DNA of 64,000 nucleotides from Streptomyces caelestis (lineage in GTDB: Bacteria > Actinomycetota > Actinomycetes > Streptomycetales > Streptomycetaceae), in NCBI RefSeq assembly GCF_014205255.1, contig NZ_JACHNE010000001.1:1-64000 (forward strand), written 5' to 3'. Positions within the stretch are counted from its first letter, which is position 1, and each line of letters opens with the position of its first letter. A program made the translations under genes and the position numbers. Under the pieces are notes generated by a model, which was not told where the DNA came from, searched no databases, and worked only from the letters and a program-made list of their open reading frames with translations. Positions 8,884-17,265 of the stretch are shown here, one piece after another.

Positions 8884-9771
8884 CCATTACAGAACATCGG
8901 CCGCGCACTCACGTTGAACCGCGACAGCTCAACGAAGGTCGCACGGATCATCGTGCCGGTGTTCCTGGAGCCCGGCGAGGACCCCACCGACATGGTCGCC
9001 AGCGCCAGCTTCCGCCCCCTTGTAGCGGTCCTCCAAGGACTCCGCAGTCACGATGAACGACTCGTCGAGCTGCTCACCTCCCGTGCCCTCAGCAGCGGGA
9101 AGCGCAAGGTGCACGTCCGGCGCGATGAGAACGGGCAGATCATCGGGCCGGCGGCGAGAACGGCGAGGACCAGGAACACGACGACACCGACGCCGCTGCC
9201 GAATCGGCCCTGCTCCACTTCTCCAGCCCGCGCGACGCCTCGACCATCGCCGCGTTGCGAGGAAGGACGCACTGTGAGACCGACCGAAACTGAAGACAGA
9301 CCGACGCGCAGATCGCGGAGAGGTACTCGTCCTCACGGCGGCGGCAACGGGACCGGGCGGCAAGTGGTGCCCGGACGACGTCTGCGGAGTCGTCGAGGCC
9401 GTCGGCACCAAGTCACCCCGTTCATTCCGGCGGCTGACGAGGTCTTCGGCATGCTGTCACGGGCCTGAAGAGACCGGTCCAGGCACCCCACCACCACACC
9501 GGCACATACCAGCACTCAACGAACCTGATCAGCACGCAAGCAAACTGACCACGCTGACCAACGCTCACTCCACCTGACAAAGCGACAGCTCAGCACACGA
9601 GCCAGAACCTCCGCTCCTCCATCACCGAACCAGAACCAGCCGGTCTGAAGCCCCCAGTACCACCAACACCAAACTGATCAGCCCAGGCCAACCCACCACC
9701 CACTGATCAAGAAAACCGCTCCCGGACACCAGCAGCTCGCCGACCTCGGACTGGAGTGGGCGGCGGCGTAG
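8884..9771 (+). pseudogene. Second relic of the DEAH helicase
   Basis: The sequence begins abruptly inside the helicase at QNIGRAL (8890) and follows it through FLEPGEDPTDMVASASF and KRKVHVRRDENGQI, then in a shifted frame through the start of the helicase-associated domain (ALLHFSSPRDASTIAAL, to about 9262). A separate scrap at 9727-9771 (QQLADLGLEWAAA then stop) matches the C-terminal end of such proteins. It lies in the same orientation as 281-2952. It lacks all N-terminal motor motifs and cannot be functional. Confidence 0.75.
9263..9726. other. Non-coding filler inside helicase relic, C/A-rich on + strand
   Basis: No convincing gene. From about 9480 to 9720 the + strand is strikingly poor in G and rich in C and A, unlike every neighbouring stretch, and contains CTGATCA three times. 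It separates the two parts of the helicase relic, so it is probably inserted or rearranged DNA. Confidence 0.4.
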
Positions 9772-9890
9772 CCGCGTGGAAGGCTGCACCAGGGGGCCCG
9801 TGCCGGACACAGACGGCACAGACCCTCTGAGCGGTGCGCGGCCGTGCTGCGGCGCCTCGTGGTCTCCCCTTTGGGAGGCGGCGGCAGACG

Positions 9891-10022
9891 GAATCGGGCT
9901 GGCTCTACCTCGTGGGGCTGCCCTCGTACCCGGACGGCGAGGACGGCGGTGTGGAGGCTGCGGAGTACCGGGTGTGGGTGCGCGCGCCGGAGCACGTGCG
10001 GCCGGTCGACGGCGTCGACTAC
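9891..10022 (+). pseudogene. Scrap of an unrecognised coding sequence
   Basis: One frame shows a coherent stretch (WLYLVGLPSYPDGEDGG, then YRVWVRAPEHVRPVDGVDYD) with strong third-position GC, flanked by sequence that does not continue it. It looks like the tail of a small hypothetical protein of actinobacterial mobile DNA. The family cannot be named. Confidence 0.3.
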
Positions 10023-10143
10023 GACCATTCTGTGTCAAGTCTGTGCGTGTTGCAGGCGCTGCCTCTTGCCGTTCACAGGCCAGGCCGAGAGATGAACGAA
10101 ACGGCTCTCGGCAACAATGGCCAGGCCGAAGTGGATCCCGACC

Positions 10144-10695
10144 TCATACGCCGGCGGCTCCGTCGATGCACTCGCGGAGCAGGTCGGCGTGGCCGTTGTG
10201 GCGGGCGTACTCCTCGATCATGTGGATGAGTACCCAGCGCAGCGACACCGTCCCGCGCCAGGAGTCGTCGCCCTCGACGTCGAGGTCGGGGGCCTCGGTG
10301 ACGAACCGTTCGGCGAAGGCCACCTCGGTCCGCCACGCCTCCCATGCCTCGGCGACCACCCTGGGGTCATCCGTGGCGCCGTCGAAGTCCCCGTCGGGGT
10401 CGGCAGTCGAGGAGAAGAGGGCCGGCGCGTCCTGCGCGGCCAGGACCCGCCGGAACCAGCGGCGTTCCACATCGGCAAGGTGCCGGACCAGGCCGAGGAG
10501 TGAGAGCGTGGATGGTTCCACCGACCGCAGGGACAACTCCGGGCCCAGGCCGGAACATTTCAACTGCAGTGTGGCGCGCTGGGCGCTCAGGACATCGATG
10601 AGCATCCGCCGTTCGTCGCCGGTCGTCGGGCCGGTGAACCGGCGGTCGCTGTCGGCGCCTCCGAACAGTTCGGCTCTTCTGGTGGGATCGCTCAT
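10144..10695 (-). CDS. DinB-family (DUF664) protein
   Basis: A 183-residue protein of the DinB/MST four-helix bundle fold. Characteristic pieces are LLGLVRHLADVERRWF, the acidic segment before VVAEAWEAWRTEV, and WVLIHMIEEYARHNGHADLL, which supplies the metal-binding histidines (His in RHLADV, then HMIEEYARHNGH). Members include mycothiol- or bacillithiol-dependent transferases, but the substrate is not shown here. Start 10695 is preceded by an excellent ribosome binding site (GAAGGAGGAAC). Two perfect 28-bp repeats lie just upstream. Confidence 0.85.
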   Translation of the reverse strand: MSDPTRRAELFGGADSDRRFTGPTTGDERRMLIDVLSAQRATLQLKCSGLGPELSLRSVEPSTLSLLGLVRHLADVERRWFRRVLAAQDAPALFSSTADPDGDFDGATDDPRVVAEAWEAWRTEVAFAERFVTEAPDLDVEGDDSWRGTVSLRWVLIHMIEEYARHNGHADLLRECIDGAAGV

Positions 10696-10723
10696 GTTCC
10701 TCCTTCTGTTCGCGCTGTTCGCG

Positions 10724-10779
10724 CGGCCGTGCCTACCACGGTCGCGTACCGCGGCCGTGCCTACCACGGTCGCGTACCG
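10724..10779. repeat. Two perfect 28-bp direct repeats, each with a palindrome
   Basis: The unit starting CGGCCGTGCCTACCACGG occurs at 10724-10751 and again at 10752-10779 without any difference. Each unit holds the dyad CCGTGCCTACCACGG. The pair lies 29 bases upstream of the DinB-like gene start, where a promoter or operator would be. Confidence 0.7.
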
Positions 10780-10928
10780 CATGGTGAGGCCGCCGCCCAT
10801 CGCCTCTGGTCGGCGCCGGGCTCCTGCCGTTCGCCGACCGGGAAGGCACCGTGCCCGAACCCGCAGCCGTCCGCAAGGTCGTCACCCCACGGTTATCACC
10901 GGTGCCGTCCGGGAGCCATGAACGCCCG

Positions 10929-11690
10929 TCAAGGCTTCACGGCGTGGAGGATCCGCATCCCCCTGGAGTCTGCGGCGTCGTGGCGGACGTCCAGTCCCGC
11001 GGCCCGGCACTGTTCGACCAGCCAGGAGGAGGCGAGTCGCAGCTTGGGGTAGCTGCTTGCCTGCTGCTGCCAGGCGCCGTTCGTCCGGGTGTGGAGCAGG
11101 TCGTGGACGATCACTGTGTCTTCGTCGCGGTATTCGAGGAAGCAGGTGAGCAGCCGGTCGTCGCTGCTGCGGACCGGGATGAAACGGTCCGTGCCGCGCA
11201 GCTCCGCTGTGAGATCGCGGTAAGTGATCACGAAGTGGCCGCCCGGGACGAGGGCACGGTTGATGTGGCCGAGCAGCACGGGGACGTCCGCCTTGGACGG
11301 GAGGTGGGGAAGCGTGTCTCCCATGCAGACGACTGCCGCGACCGTGCCCGGCTCGGCCGCCTCGGGCAGCACGGTGCAGATGTCGCCATGCACCGGCCGC
11401 ACCGCCTCGGCGTCCCCGACGTACGAGATGAGTTCGTCGAGCAGCCGGCGGCTGGTGTCCACGGCGATCACGGGGGAGAAGCCGAGGCGGATCAGCGCCA
11501 GCGTCTGCGCACCGGAGCCGCAGCCCAGGTCGACGGCTGTGTCGTTATCGGTCCCCGCCAGGCCGAGTTCCGCGAGCAGCGCGGCCTGCCGGGCGGCGAC
11601 CTCGTGAACGTCGCCGCCCAGCATCCAGGTGTAGTGCTCGGCGAGCAGCCTGTCGTAGTGGTCGACGCTGGTAGTCGCGTCAGGGTTCAT
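10929..11690 (-). CDS. SAM-dependent class I methyltransferase
   Basis: A 253-residue methyltransferase. Motif I (AVDLGCGSGAQTLAL) lies at about residues 51-65, an acidic motif II-like residue in VIAVDTSRRLL, and a proline/hydrophobic motif IV (AVVCMGDTLPHL). The start ATG overlaps the acetyltransferase stop as ATGA (11690-11687), so the two are translationally coupled. The substrate is unknown. It is the last gene of the dehydrogenase-acetyltransferase-methyltransferase operon. Confidence 0.9.
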   Translation of the reverse strand: MNPDATTSVDHYDRLLAEHYTWMLGGDVHEVAARQAALLAELGLAGTDNDTAVDLGCGSGAQTLALIRLGFSPVIAVDTSRRLLDELISYVGDAEAVRPVHGDICTVLPEAAEPGTVAAVVCMGDTLPHLPSKADVPVLLGHINRALVPGGHFVITYRDLTAELRGTDRFIPVRSSDDRLLTCFLEYRDEDTVIVHDLLHTRTNGAWQQQASSYPKLRLASSWLVEQCRAAGLDVRHDAADSRGMRILHAVKP

Positions 11691-12274
11691 GGCGTGCTCC
11701 TTCGGATTATCGGTATGCCGTGCCGTCCGCTGGTCGACGCGAGCAGCGAGGCGTCGGGCCAGGTGAAGCGGAGCTTGGCGGGGGAGCCTGCGAGCCGGGA
11801 CACCACGCCGCCGGGGGGCGAAACCAGTGCTTCTTCGACGCAGGTGCCGCCCAGGGCTCGGTAGAACTCCTGGGCCGCCGTGTTCTGTTCGAGCACCCAC
11901 AGGTACATGGCGTTGCCCCTCGCGCGCTCGGCGATGGCCGCCGCGGCGTGGGAAAGCAGCGCGGTGCCGAGGCCCGTTCTTCGGCGGTGCTGGGTGACGT
12001 GCAGATTGTCGACGAGGCTGCCCCAGCGGCCGTCCTCGTCGAAGATGGCGTGGACGAACCCTGCAAAGCCCGGTGTCGTCCTCGGCGACGACCGTCGCGC
12101 TGCCGCTCGCGTGGGAGAGGCGCGAGGACCAGACGGACCGCCGGTCGGCCACCACATCACCGTCCAGGAACGCGTCGGAGTACGCGCCGCGGTAGTGCCG
12201 ACGCCAGCTGTCGGCGTGCAACAGAGCCATGTTCTCGGCGTCACCGGGCCCCGCTGCCCGCAACCGCAACGACC
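11687..12274 (-). pseudogene. GNAT acetyltransferase, fused upstream and frameshifted
   Basis: A GNAT-fold N-acetyltransferase: the N-terminal part (GPGDAENMALLHADSWRRHY, typical of the PF00583 start) and the acetyl-CoA loop (VTQHRRRTGLGTALL, then LWVLEQNTAAQEFYRALGG). The two halves are in different frames because of one extra base near 12068. The upstream half has no start of its own except a TTG at 12269 and is read continuously from the dehydrogenase. The C-terminus overlaps the methyltransferase start. Apart from the frameshift all core motifs are present, so a recent mutation or a sequencing error are both possible. Confidence 0.75.
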
Positions 12275-13325
12275 CCGTGGGTGACCCCGTGGGCCTGACG
12301 GCGGCGCTCAGTCGGCGCCGGGCCAACTCGCTCGCCGCCTGCGCCGGGGTCTGGCCGTGGCGCTGCGCGGTGTCCAGCAGGGCGTCGACGGTGTCCTCGA
12401 TGGCGCGCACTCGTGCGCGGGCCTCGTCCGCGCTGACGCGGTGCAGCTCGGTGCTGACGGCGTCGATGACTCCCCCGGCGCTGGCGACATAGTCCGGCAC
12501 CCAGATGATGTCGCGCTGGTGCAGCAGGTCTGCGACATCCGGGGTGGCGAGCTGGTTGTTCGCCGGTCCCACCACGGCACGGCAGCGGAGATCCGCCGCG
12601 GTCTGCCTGGTCAGGACGGAGCCGAGAGCCGCGGGGACCACGATGTCCACGTCCGCGGCAAGGATCTCGTCGGGCGACCGCCAGACAGCGCCGAGCCCAT
12701 CGCTGATCTTCTGTTCGTCCGGATCGATGTCGGTCACCGTCAGGACGGCTCCCTCGGCGGCGAGCAGGCGGGCGAGGCCGGCGCCGACGCGGCCCAGACC
12801 GATCACGGCGAGACTGCGGCCGCCCAGACTCGAGGTGCCGTACAGCCGTCGGCTGACAGCCCGCAGGGCGGCCAGAGTGCCCTGCGCGGTGTGCGGGGAC
12901 GAGTCGCCGCTGCCGCCCAGGTGGGCCGGTCGGCAGAACACGTGGGGGGTGGTTTCCCCGATGACAGCCATGTCGTCGGGGCTGGTCCCGACATCCGGCC
13001 CGGTGGCGTAAGCACCGCTCAGTGATGCGATGGCGTCTGCCACGTCACGCAGGATGTCGCGGCGCCGGTCGGCATCGAGTTCCATCCCCTCCGGCAGGGC
13101 CACGACGGCCTTCCCGCCGCCGCTGGGCAGCCCGGCCACGGCGAACTTCGAGGTCATCGCAGCCGATAGGCGAAGGGCGTCGGTGAAGCCGGCGCGCCAG
13201 TCGGGGTAGTGCCAGAGCCGGAGGCCGCCGGCCGCCGGACCGAGCGCCGTCGAGTGAACGGCCACGATCACCGGTAATCGGGAGCGTCGACCGGTGTGGA
13301 TCGCGACCTGCTCATGATCGAGCAT
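12275..13325 (-). CDS. Glu/Leu/Phe/Val-type amino acid dehydrogenase
   Basis: An oxidative deaminase of the leucine/valine dehydrogenase group. It carries GPAAGGLRLW, the catalytic lysine segment SKFAVAGLPSGGGKAVV, a TGPDVGTSPDDMAVIGE substrate region and a Rossmann motif VIGLGRVGAGLA. The enzyme would interconvert a branched-chain amino acid and its keto acid with NAD. About 340 residues of the usual fold end near 12300, but no stop follows: the frame runs directly into the acetyltransferase domain across a 12-bp tandem duplication (GACCCCGTGGGT type). It is divergent from an Lrp/AsnC regulator. Confidence 0.85.
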
Positions 13326-13388
13326 GAGTCCGCCAGTTCCCTTCTGTTGTTCAAATCCGATGACGTCATACTGGACGAATGACTCGTT

Positions 13389-13404
13389 GGTCAGGCGATT
13401 GACC
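13389..13404. promoter_or_regulatory. Candidate Lrp/AsnC operator
   Basis: A short palindrome, GGTCAGGCGATTGACC, lies in the 114-base divergent region between the dehydrogenase and the Lrp/AsnC-type regulator. Its position 36 bases before the regulator start fits autoregulation. This is a single site without conserved copies, so it is a suggestion only. Confidence 0.35.
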
Positions 13405-13439
13405 GAACGTTTGACTGAAATAGGGGTGGGTGACTGGCC

Positions 13440-13904
13440 ATGGATGAACTTGATTCGGAGATCGTCCGGCTTCTCCAGACAGATGCGCGGCAGTCCAACC
13501 GCGAGCTCGCCCGGCAGCTCGGCATTGCCCCGTCGACCTGCCTGGAGCGGGTTCGGGCACTCCATCGCCGTGGTGTCATCCGCGGCTACCACGCCGACAT
13601 CGATCCCGCGGCCCTCAACCGCAGCGTTCAGGCGCTCGTGTCGGTTCAGGTCCGCCCTCTCAACCGCGTCGTCATCGACGCCTTCAAGGGCTTCGCCAGT
13701 GGCCTGCCAGAAGTTCTCCACGTCTTCGTGCTCTCAGGAGGCGACGACTTCCTCCTTCACGTCGCCGTTCAGGATCTGGACCACCTGCACGCCTTCCTCA
13801 CCGACCGGCTCAGCAAGCGCGGGGAAATCACCGGCTTCCGCACCTCGGTCATCTTCCAGCAGGTGAGCAACACCGCGCCCGCGCGCCTTCCCACGCCCGG
13901 CTAA
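13440..13904 (+). CDS. Lrp/AsnC-family transcriptional regulator
   Basis: A 154-residue protein: an N-terminal winged HTH (MDELDSEIVRLLQTDARQSN, then LGIAPSTCLERVRALHRRGV) and a C-terminal RAM/AsnC ligand domain (VLHVFVLSGGDDFLLHVAV). It is divergent from the leucine-type dehydrogenase, the classical arrangement for bkdR/ldh-type regulation by branched-chain amino acids. Its stop codon lies directly at the left end of the following IS, so the natural C-terminus may have been slightly altered. Confidence 0.9.
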   Translation: MDELDSEIVRLLQTDARQSNRELARQLGIAPSTCLERVRALHRRGVIRGYHADIDPAALNRSVQALVSVQVRPLNRVVIDAFKGFASGLPEVLHVFVLSGGDDFLLHVAVQDLDHLHAFLTDRLSKRGEITGFRTSVIFQQVSNTAPARLPTPG

Positions 13905-13997
13905 GAACTCGTAACACGATCTTGCTGGCGTGCAGCGGCTGGTCGGGGGTGCTGTTGAGTAGGGTGCCGCTGCCAAGGTTCACAGGCTTCGCCGGAG

Positions 13998-14387
13998 TCA
14001 TGCAGGGATGAAGCTCGGCCACCAAGGTGGGACGTTGCCCGCGCACAACGGTGCGGGGTAGGAGTCCGGCATGCCAAGCCATGTGACAAGGAACCAGGTG
14101 AACCACAGGGTGAAGATGAGCCCTGCAGTCAGGGCTGTCCTGCGATGACGTCTTCCGATGGTGCTGTGCAGGATCACCCACGAAACCGCAGCGGCAATCC
14201 ATATGAGAGGGACAAGAAACAGCAAGGCCATGCCATTGGTTACGCCGTTGCCGATGTCACATACAGCCCATGCATTCCCAATGGCAGCAGTGGACACCAC
14301 TGCGGTCAGTCCACCGAAGAGGACCCCAAAGCCCGTTCCTCTGAACCAGCGGCTCGGAGGACTTGACGGCTCTGCTCCCACGGTCAT
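13998..14387 (-). CDS. Small membrane protein, probable IS passenger
   Basis: A 129-residue protein with three or four hydrophobic segments (GVLFGGLTAVVSTAAIGNAW; MALLFLVPLIWIAAAVSWVI; LTAGLIFTLWFTWFLVTWLG). The start at 14387 is preceded by a near-ideal ribosome binding site (GAGGAGGGGAG). It lies between the inverted repeats of an IS5-type element, downstream of the transposase and on the same strand. The family is not recognised. Base composition is less GC-rich than nearby genes, consistent with an acquired passenger. Confidence 0.6.
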   Translation of the reverse strand: MTVGAEPSSPPSRWFRGTGFGVLFGGLTAVVSTAAIGNAWAVCDIGNGVTNGMALLFLVPLIWIAAAVSWVILHSTIGRRHRRTALTAGLIFTLWFTWFLVTWLGMPDSYPAPLCAGNVPPWWPSFIPA

Positions 14388-14466
14388 CTCCCCTCCTCGC
14401 CGTAGATGCGGAGAGTACCAACGTGCTGAAGCAGCCTGCTGGCGTCCTTGCCTGCCCTGACACCGG

Positions 14467-15278
14467 TCAGTCGTTCTTGGGCTTCCGAAGCCGTCGCCAG
14501 CAGATGAGGCTGCAGGCGAGGGAGACGAAGGCGTCGTGACGTTCGGTGCGGCGTTCCCATCGCACGGCAAGGCGTTTGAAGTGGTGGAGCAGGGCGAAGG
14601 TCTGCTCCACGACGTAGCGGAGTTTGCCCAGGCCCTGGACGTTCGGTGCTCCTCTGCGGGGGATGACGGGCAGGATCCGGCGCTTGCGCAGTTCGAGGCG
14701 GTTGGCCTTGGAGTCGTAGCCCTTGTCGCCGAGCAGGGCGTCGGGGCGACGGCGTGGTCTGCCGGGACGGCCTGCGACGGGCGGGATGCCGTCGACGAGG
14801 GCGAGGGTCTGGGTGATGCCGTTGACGTTGGCCGCGGTGGTGATGACTTTGAGTGGTGTGCCGCGTCCATCGCAGATCAAGTGGTGTTTGCTGCCCGTTT
14901 TCCGCCGGTCGACCGGCGACGGGCCGGTGTCGGGGCCCCCTTCTTCGCGCGGATGTGGGAGCCGTCCACGCACGCTCTCGACCAGTCGAGCTCGCCGGCG
15001 GCGTTCAGTTCGGCGAGCAGGATGCGGTGCAACTGATCGAAGACATCGGCCTGCTGCCATCGCTCCAGCCTGCGCCAGCAGGTCTGCCCGGAGCCGAACC
15101 CCAGCTCCAGGGGAAGGAGTTGCCAGGCTATGCCGTTGCAGAGGACGTACAGGACGCCCTGCAGGCAGAGCCGGTCCGCCACCGGCCGCAGCCCCGGCGA
15201 CCGCTCCGGCCAGGGCGGCAGCAGGGGCTCGATCAGTGCCCACAAGTCGTCATCGACGGTCCACGGCCGAGTACTCAC
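14467..15278 (-). CDS. IS5-family transposase in two overlapping frames
   Basis: The first frame (from 15278) gives the N-terminal half (STRPWTVDDDLWALIEPLLP) to the first catalytic Asp in CVDGSHIRAKKG. The second, one base back, gives GPSPVDRRKTGSKHHLICDG, the second Asp in LLGDKGYDS and the Glu in YVVEQTFALLHH, ending at 14467. The switch occurs near 14930 in an AAGAAGGGGG run. IS5-family elements often use a -1 programmed frameshift at this place, so the gene may be active. It is related to, but clearly distinct from, the 886-bp copies. Confidence 0.8.
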
Positions 15279-15353
15279 ACCATCCCGAACGGCCGAATCG
15301 TCACATCGGTCACGCCCAACCAGGACACATCAACAAGATCGTGTTACGAGCTC

Positions 15354-15482
15354 TGAGGACCCGCCCAGCTCAAAAGCAACTGCATTGCCGTTAGGCGGGG
15401 GAGTTCTTCGTCGGTGACGTCATCGAGGTGGTTTCGTAGGTGGGAGTGGGCAACGTTTGTCGACGGGTTTGGGCAGCACTTA
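15354..15482 (-). other. Short gap between two IS, possible gene scrap
   Basis: On the minus strand a frame reads LRNHLDDVTDEELPRLTAMQ and continues to a stop inside the right end of the 13905-15353 IS. It may be the tail of a gene cut by the two insertions. Nothing else is seen in this gap. Confidence 0.25.
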
Positions 15483-16368
15483 GAGGTCCTAACAGAAGTT
15501 GTTGATCAAGTGACCATCGGGCTTGTCTGCTCGTTGGTCGGGTCGTGGGGAAACGTCAGTCGCGGCCGTGGATCGTGTCGGACGAACTGTGGTCGCTCAT
15601 CGAGCCGTTACTGCCCGAGCCGGGGCCGAAGCTGGTGGCGGGCCGGCCGCGAGTGCCTGACCGGCAGGCCCTGTGCGGGATCCTGTTCGTGCTGCACACC
15701 GGCATCCAGTGGGAGTACCTGCCGCAGGAGCTGGGCTTTGGTTCGGGTATGACGTGCTGGCGACGCCTGGCCGCCTGGAACGAGGCCGGCGTGTGGGACC
15801 AGCTGCACTTGGTGCTGCTGAAGAGGCTGCGGTCGGCGAAGCAGCTGGACTGGTCGCGGGCGGTGATCGACTCCTCCCACGTGCGGGCGGCCCGCAGAGG
15901 CCCAAAAGCGGTCCCAGCCCGGTCGACCGCGCACGGCCGGGCAGCAAACACCACGTCCTTGTCGATGGCCAGGGCGTCCCGCTCGCAGTGTCGCTGACCG
16001 GCGGGAACCGTAACGACGTCACCCAACTCCTGCCCCTGCTGGACAAGGTCCCACCCGTGGCCGGCGTCGTCGGACGGCCACGCAGACGGCCGGACATGCT
16101 CTTCGCCGACCGCGGCTATGACCACGACAAGCACCGGCGGCTGCCGCGGAAACGCGGTATCCGGCCCGTGGTCGCCGAACGCGGACAGCCGCACGGCTCC
16201 GGCCTGGGCATCTTCCGCTGGGTCGTCGAACGCACCATCTCCTGGCTCCACGGCTTCCGCCGCCTGCGCATCCGCTGGGAAAGACGCGACGACATCCACG
16301 AAGCCTTCCTTGGCCTCGCCACCTGCCTCATCACCCACCGACACGTCCAACGCCTTTGTTAGGACCTC
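15483..16368 (+). mobile_element. 886-bp IS5-family element, copy A
   Basis: The ends are GAGGTCCTAACA and its complement. A direct duplication TTA flanks the element (15480-15482 and 16369-16371). Identical ends and length recur at 27256-28141 and 49386-50271. A three-base TNA target duplication fits the IS1031-like subgroup of IS5. This copy is on the + strand and differs from the other two at several positions, for example KHRRLPRKRG against [10 protein letters not shown] in the transposase. Confidence 0.95.
15545..16362 (+). CDS. IS5-family transposase with -1 frameshift site (copy A)
   Basis: The upstream frame (15545, GKRQSRPWIVSDELWSLIEP) encodes the N-terminal half including the first catalytic Asp (VIDSSHVRA). 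The downstream frame (RPKSGPSPVDRARPGSKHHV to the stop at 16362) holds the second Asp (LFADRGYD) and Glu ([11 protein letters not shown]). Exactly at the switch is a canonical slippery heptamer C CCA AAA (15901-15907) in the right phase for a -1 shift. This copy has no internal nonsense codon, so it could be active. Confidence 0.9.
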
Positions 16369-16445
16369 TTAGCGATCACTTGGCTCGGAAATGTTGATGA
16401 GAACCAGTAACGCTGCTGGCGCCTGAGGGCCCTTCATGCGGCCGC

Positions 16446-16496
16446 GACATGGCGGCACTCCACATCGCCGGAATCGCTCTCTGGTCCGCTCGGTGA
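16446..16496 (+). pseudogene. C-terminal scrap of an IS5-type transposase
   Basis: DMAALHIAGIALWSAR followed by a stop is the C-terminal end typical of another IS5 subgroup; compare HLAGLHIAGIFLRSAC at 30400-30448. The rest of that element is gone. The remaining sequence up to 16668 shows no gene. Confidence 0.55.
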
Positions 16497-16668
16497 TCCG
16501 AGTAACACTGCCTGGCTGCGGCGGCGCGTACGCCTCGGGGCTGATACGGCGGCAATGCGGTTACGCCGTGTGGCGGATGGTGTTCATGCCGTGGCCGGAC
16601 GCGGGTGGCGGGGGGCTGCGAAAGCATCAAGGACATCGAGGGACCTTGCTGATCGAGGAGCGTGCCGC

Positions 16669-17235
16669 ATGCCCACCACTGTTCCCTTCTCCGACAACGC
16701 GCCGACCGAAGGAAAGCACTTATCCGACCACGCATCGAATCGGACGGTCCCGGGCGTCCCGGCCTGGGCGCGACGTGCGGCGGCCGCGGTCGTCTGGGTG
16801 TCTCTGCCATCGGCTTTGTGGCGCCTCGCTGCCGTGCTGGGTGTTCCGCTTGGACTCGGACAGTCCGAGTACGATGCGATGCTCCTGCCCGGCTGGGGCC
16901 TGCTGGTGCTGCCTTTGCTGTCGCTGGCCCAAGAAGGTCTGGCCTGGCTGACACTCGGGTTGGTACGGCCGTGGGGAGAAGTGTGGCCGCGTTGGCTGCC
17001 GTACCTCGGAGGCCGTCCGGTCCCGGTACGTGCTGCGGTTATCCCTGCGGCGTTTGGCACTCTCGCCTGCAGTGTCTATGGAGTATTGCTCGTCTGGACG
17101 ACTCTGCACGCTCAGATGGACATCACGCCGTGGGGCAACTGGCTCCTGACCGCCTGCTATCTGCCTGTGGCCGCCTGGGGGCCGCTGCTGGGTGCGGTGA
17201 CCGTGCACTACTATCGGCGCCGCACGAGCGGGTGA
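16669..17235 (+). CDS. Hypothetical membrane protein
   Basis: A 188-residue protein with about four hydrophobic segments (AAAAVVWVSLPSALWRLAAV; LLPGWGLLVLPLLSLAQEGL; VIPAAFGTLACSVYGVLLVW; LLTACYLPVAAWGPLLGAV) and a basic C-terminus (HYYRRRTSG). Start 16669 is supported by GAGGAG eight bases upstream. Similar proteins occur widely in Streptomyces next to cell-surface or sensor genes, but no function is known to me. It stands alone here between an IS relic and an istB gene on the opposite strand. Confidence 0.7.
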   Translation: MPTTVPFSDNAPTEGKHLSDHASNRTVPGVPAWARRAAAAVVWVSLPSALWRLAAVLGVPLGLGQSEYDAMLLPGWGLLVLPLLSLAQEGLAWLTLGLVRPWGEVWPRWLPYLGGRPVPVRAAVIPAAFGTLACSVYGVLLVWTTLHAQMDITPWGNWLLTACYLPVAAWGPLLGAVTVHYYRRRTSG

Positions 17236-17265
17236 GGGGCGGAACCCCGTCACGGTCAAGCTCCG

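Larger units (their letters stand above)
13905..15353. mobile_element. IS5-family element carrying an extra membrane-protein gene
   Basis: Terminal inverted repeats of 20 bases, with one mismatch, bound the element: GAACTCGTAACACGATCTTG at 13905-13924 and its complement at 15334-15353. Inside are a minus-strand transposase (15278 to 14467) and, between its stop and the left end, a well-formed membrane-protein gene. At 1449 bp it is longer than a simple IS5-type element. No target duplication is evident. Confidence 0.65.

Noticed and set aside
9776..10921. 381-residue + strand frame across the DinB-like gene
   Set aside because: Crosses intergenic DNA and repeats and opposes the DinB-like gene with its good ribosome binding site; composition unlike a real protein.
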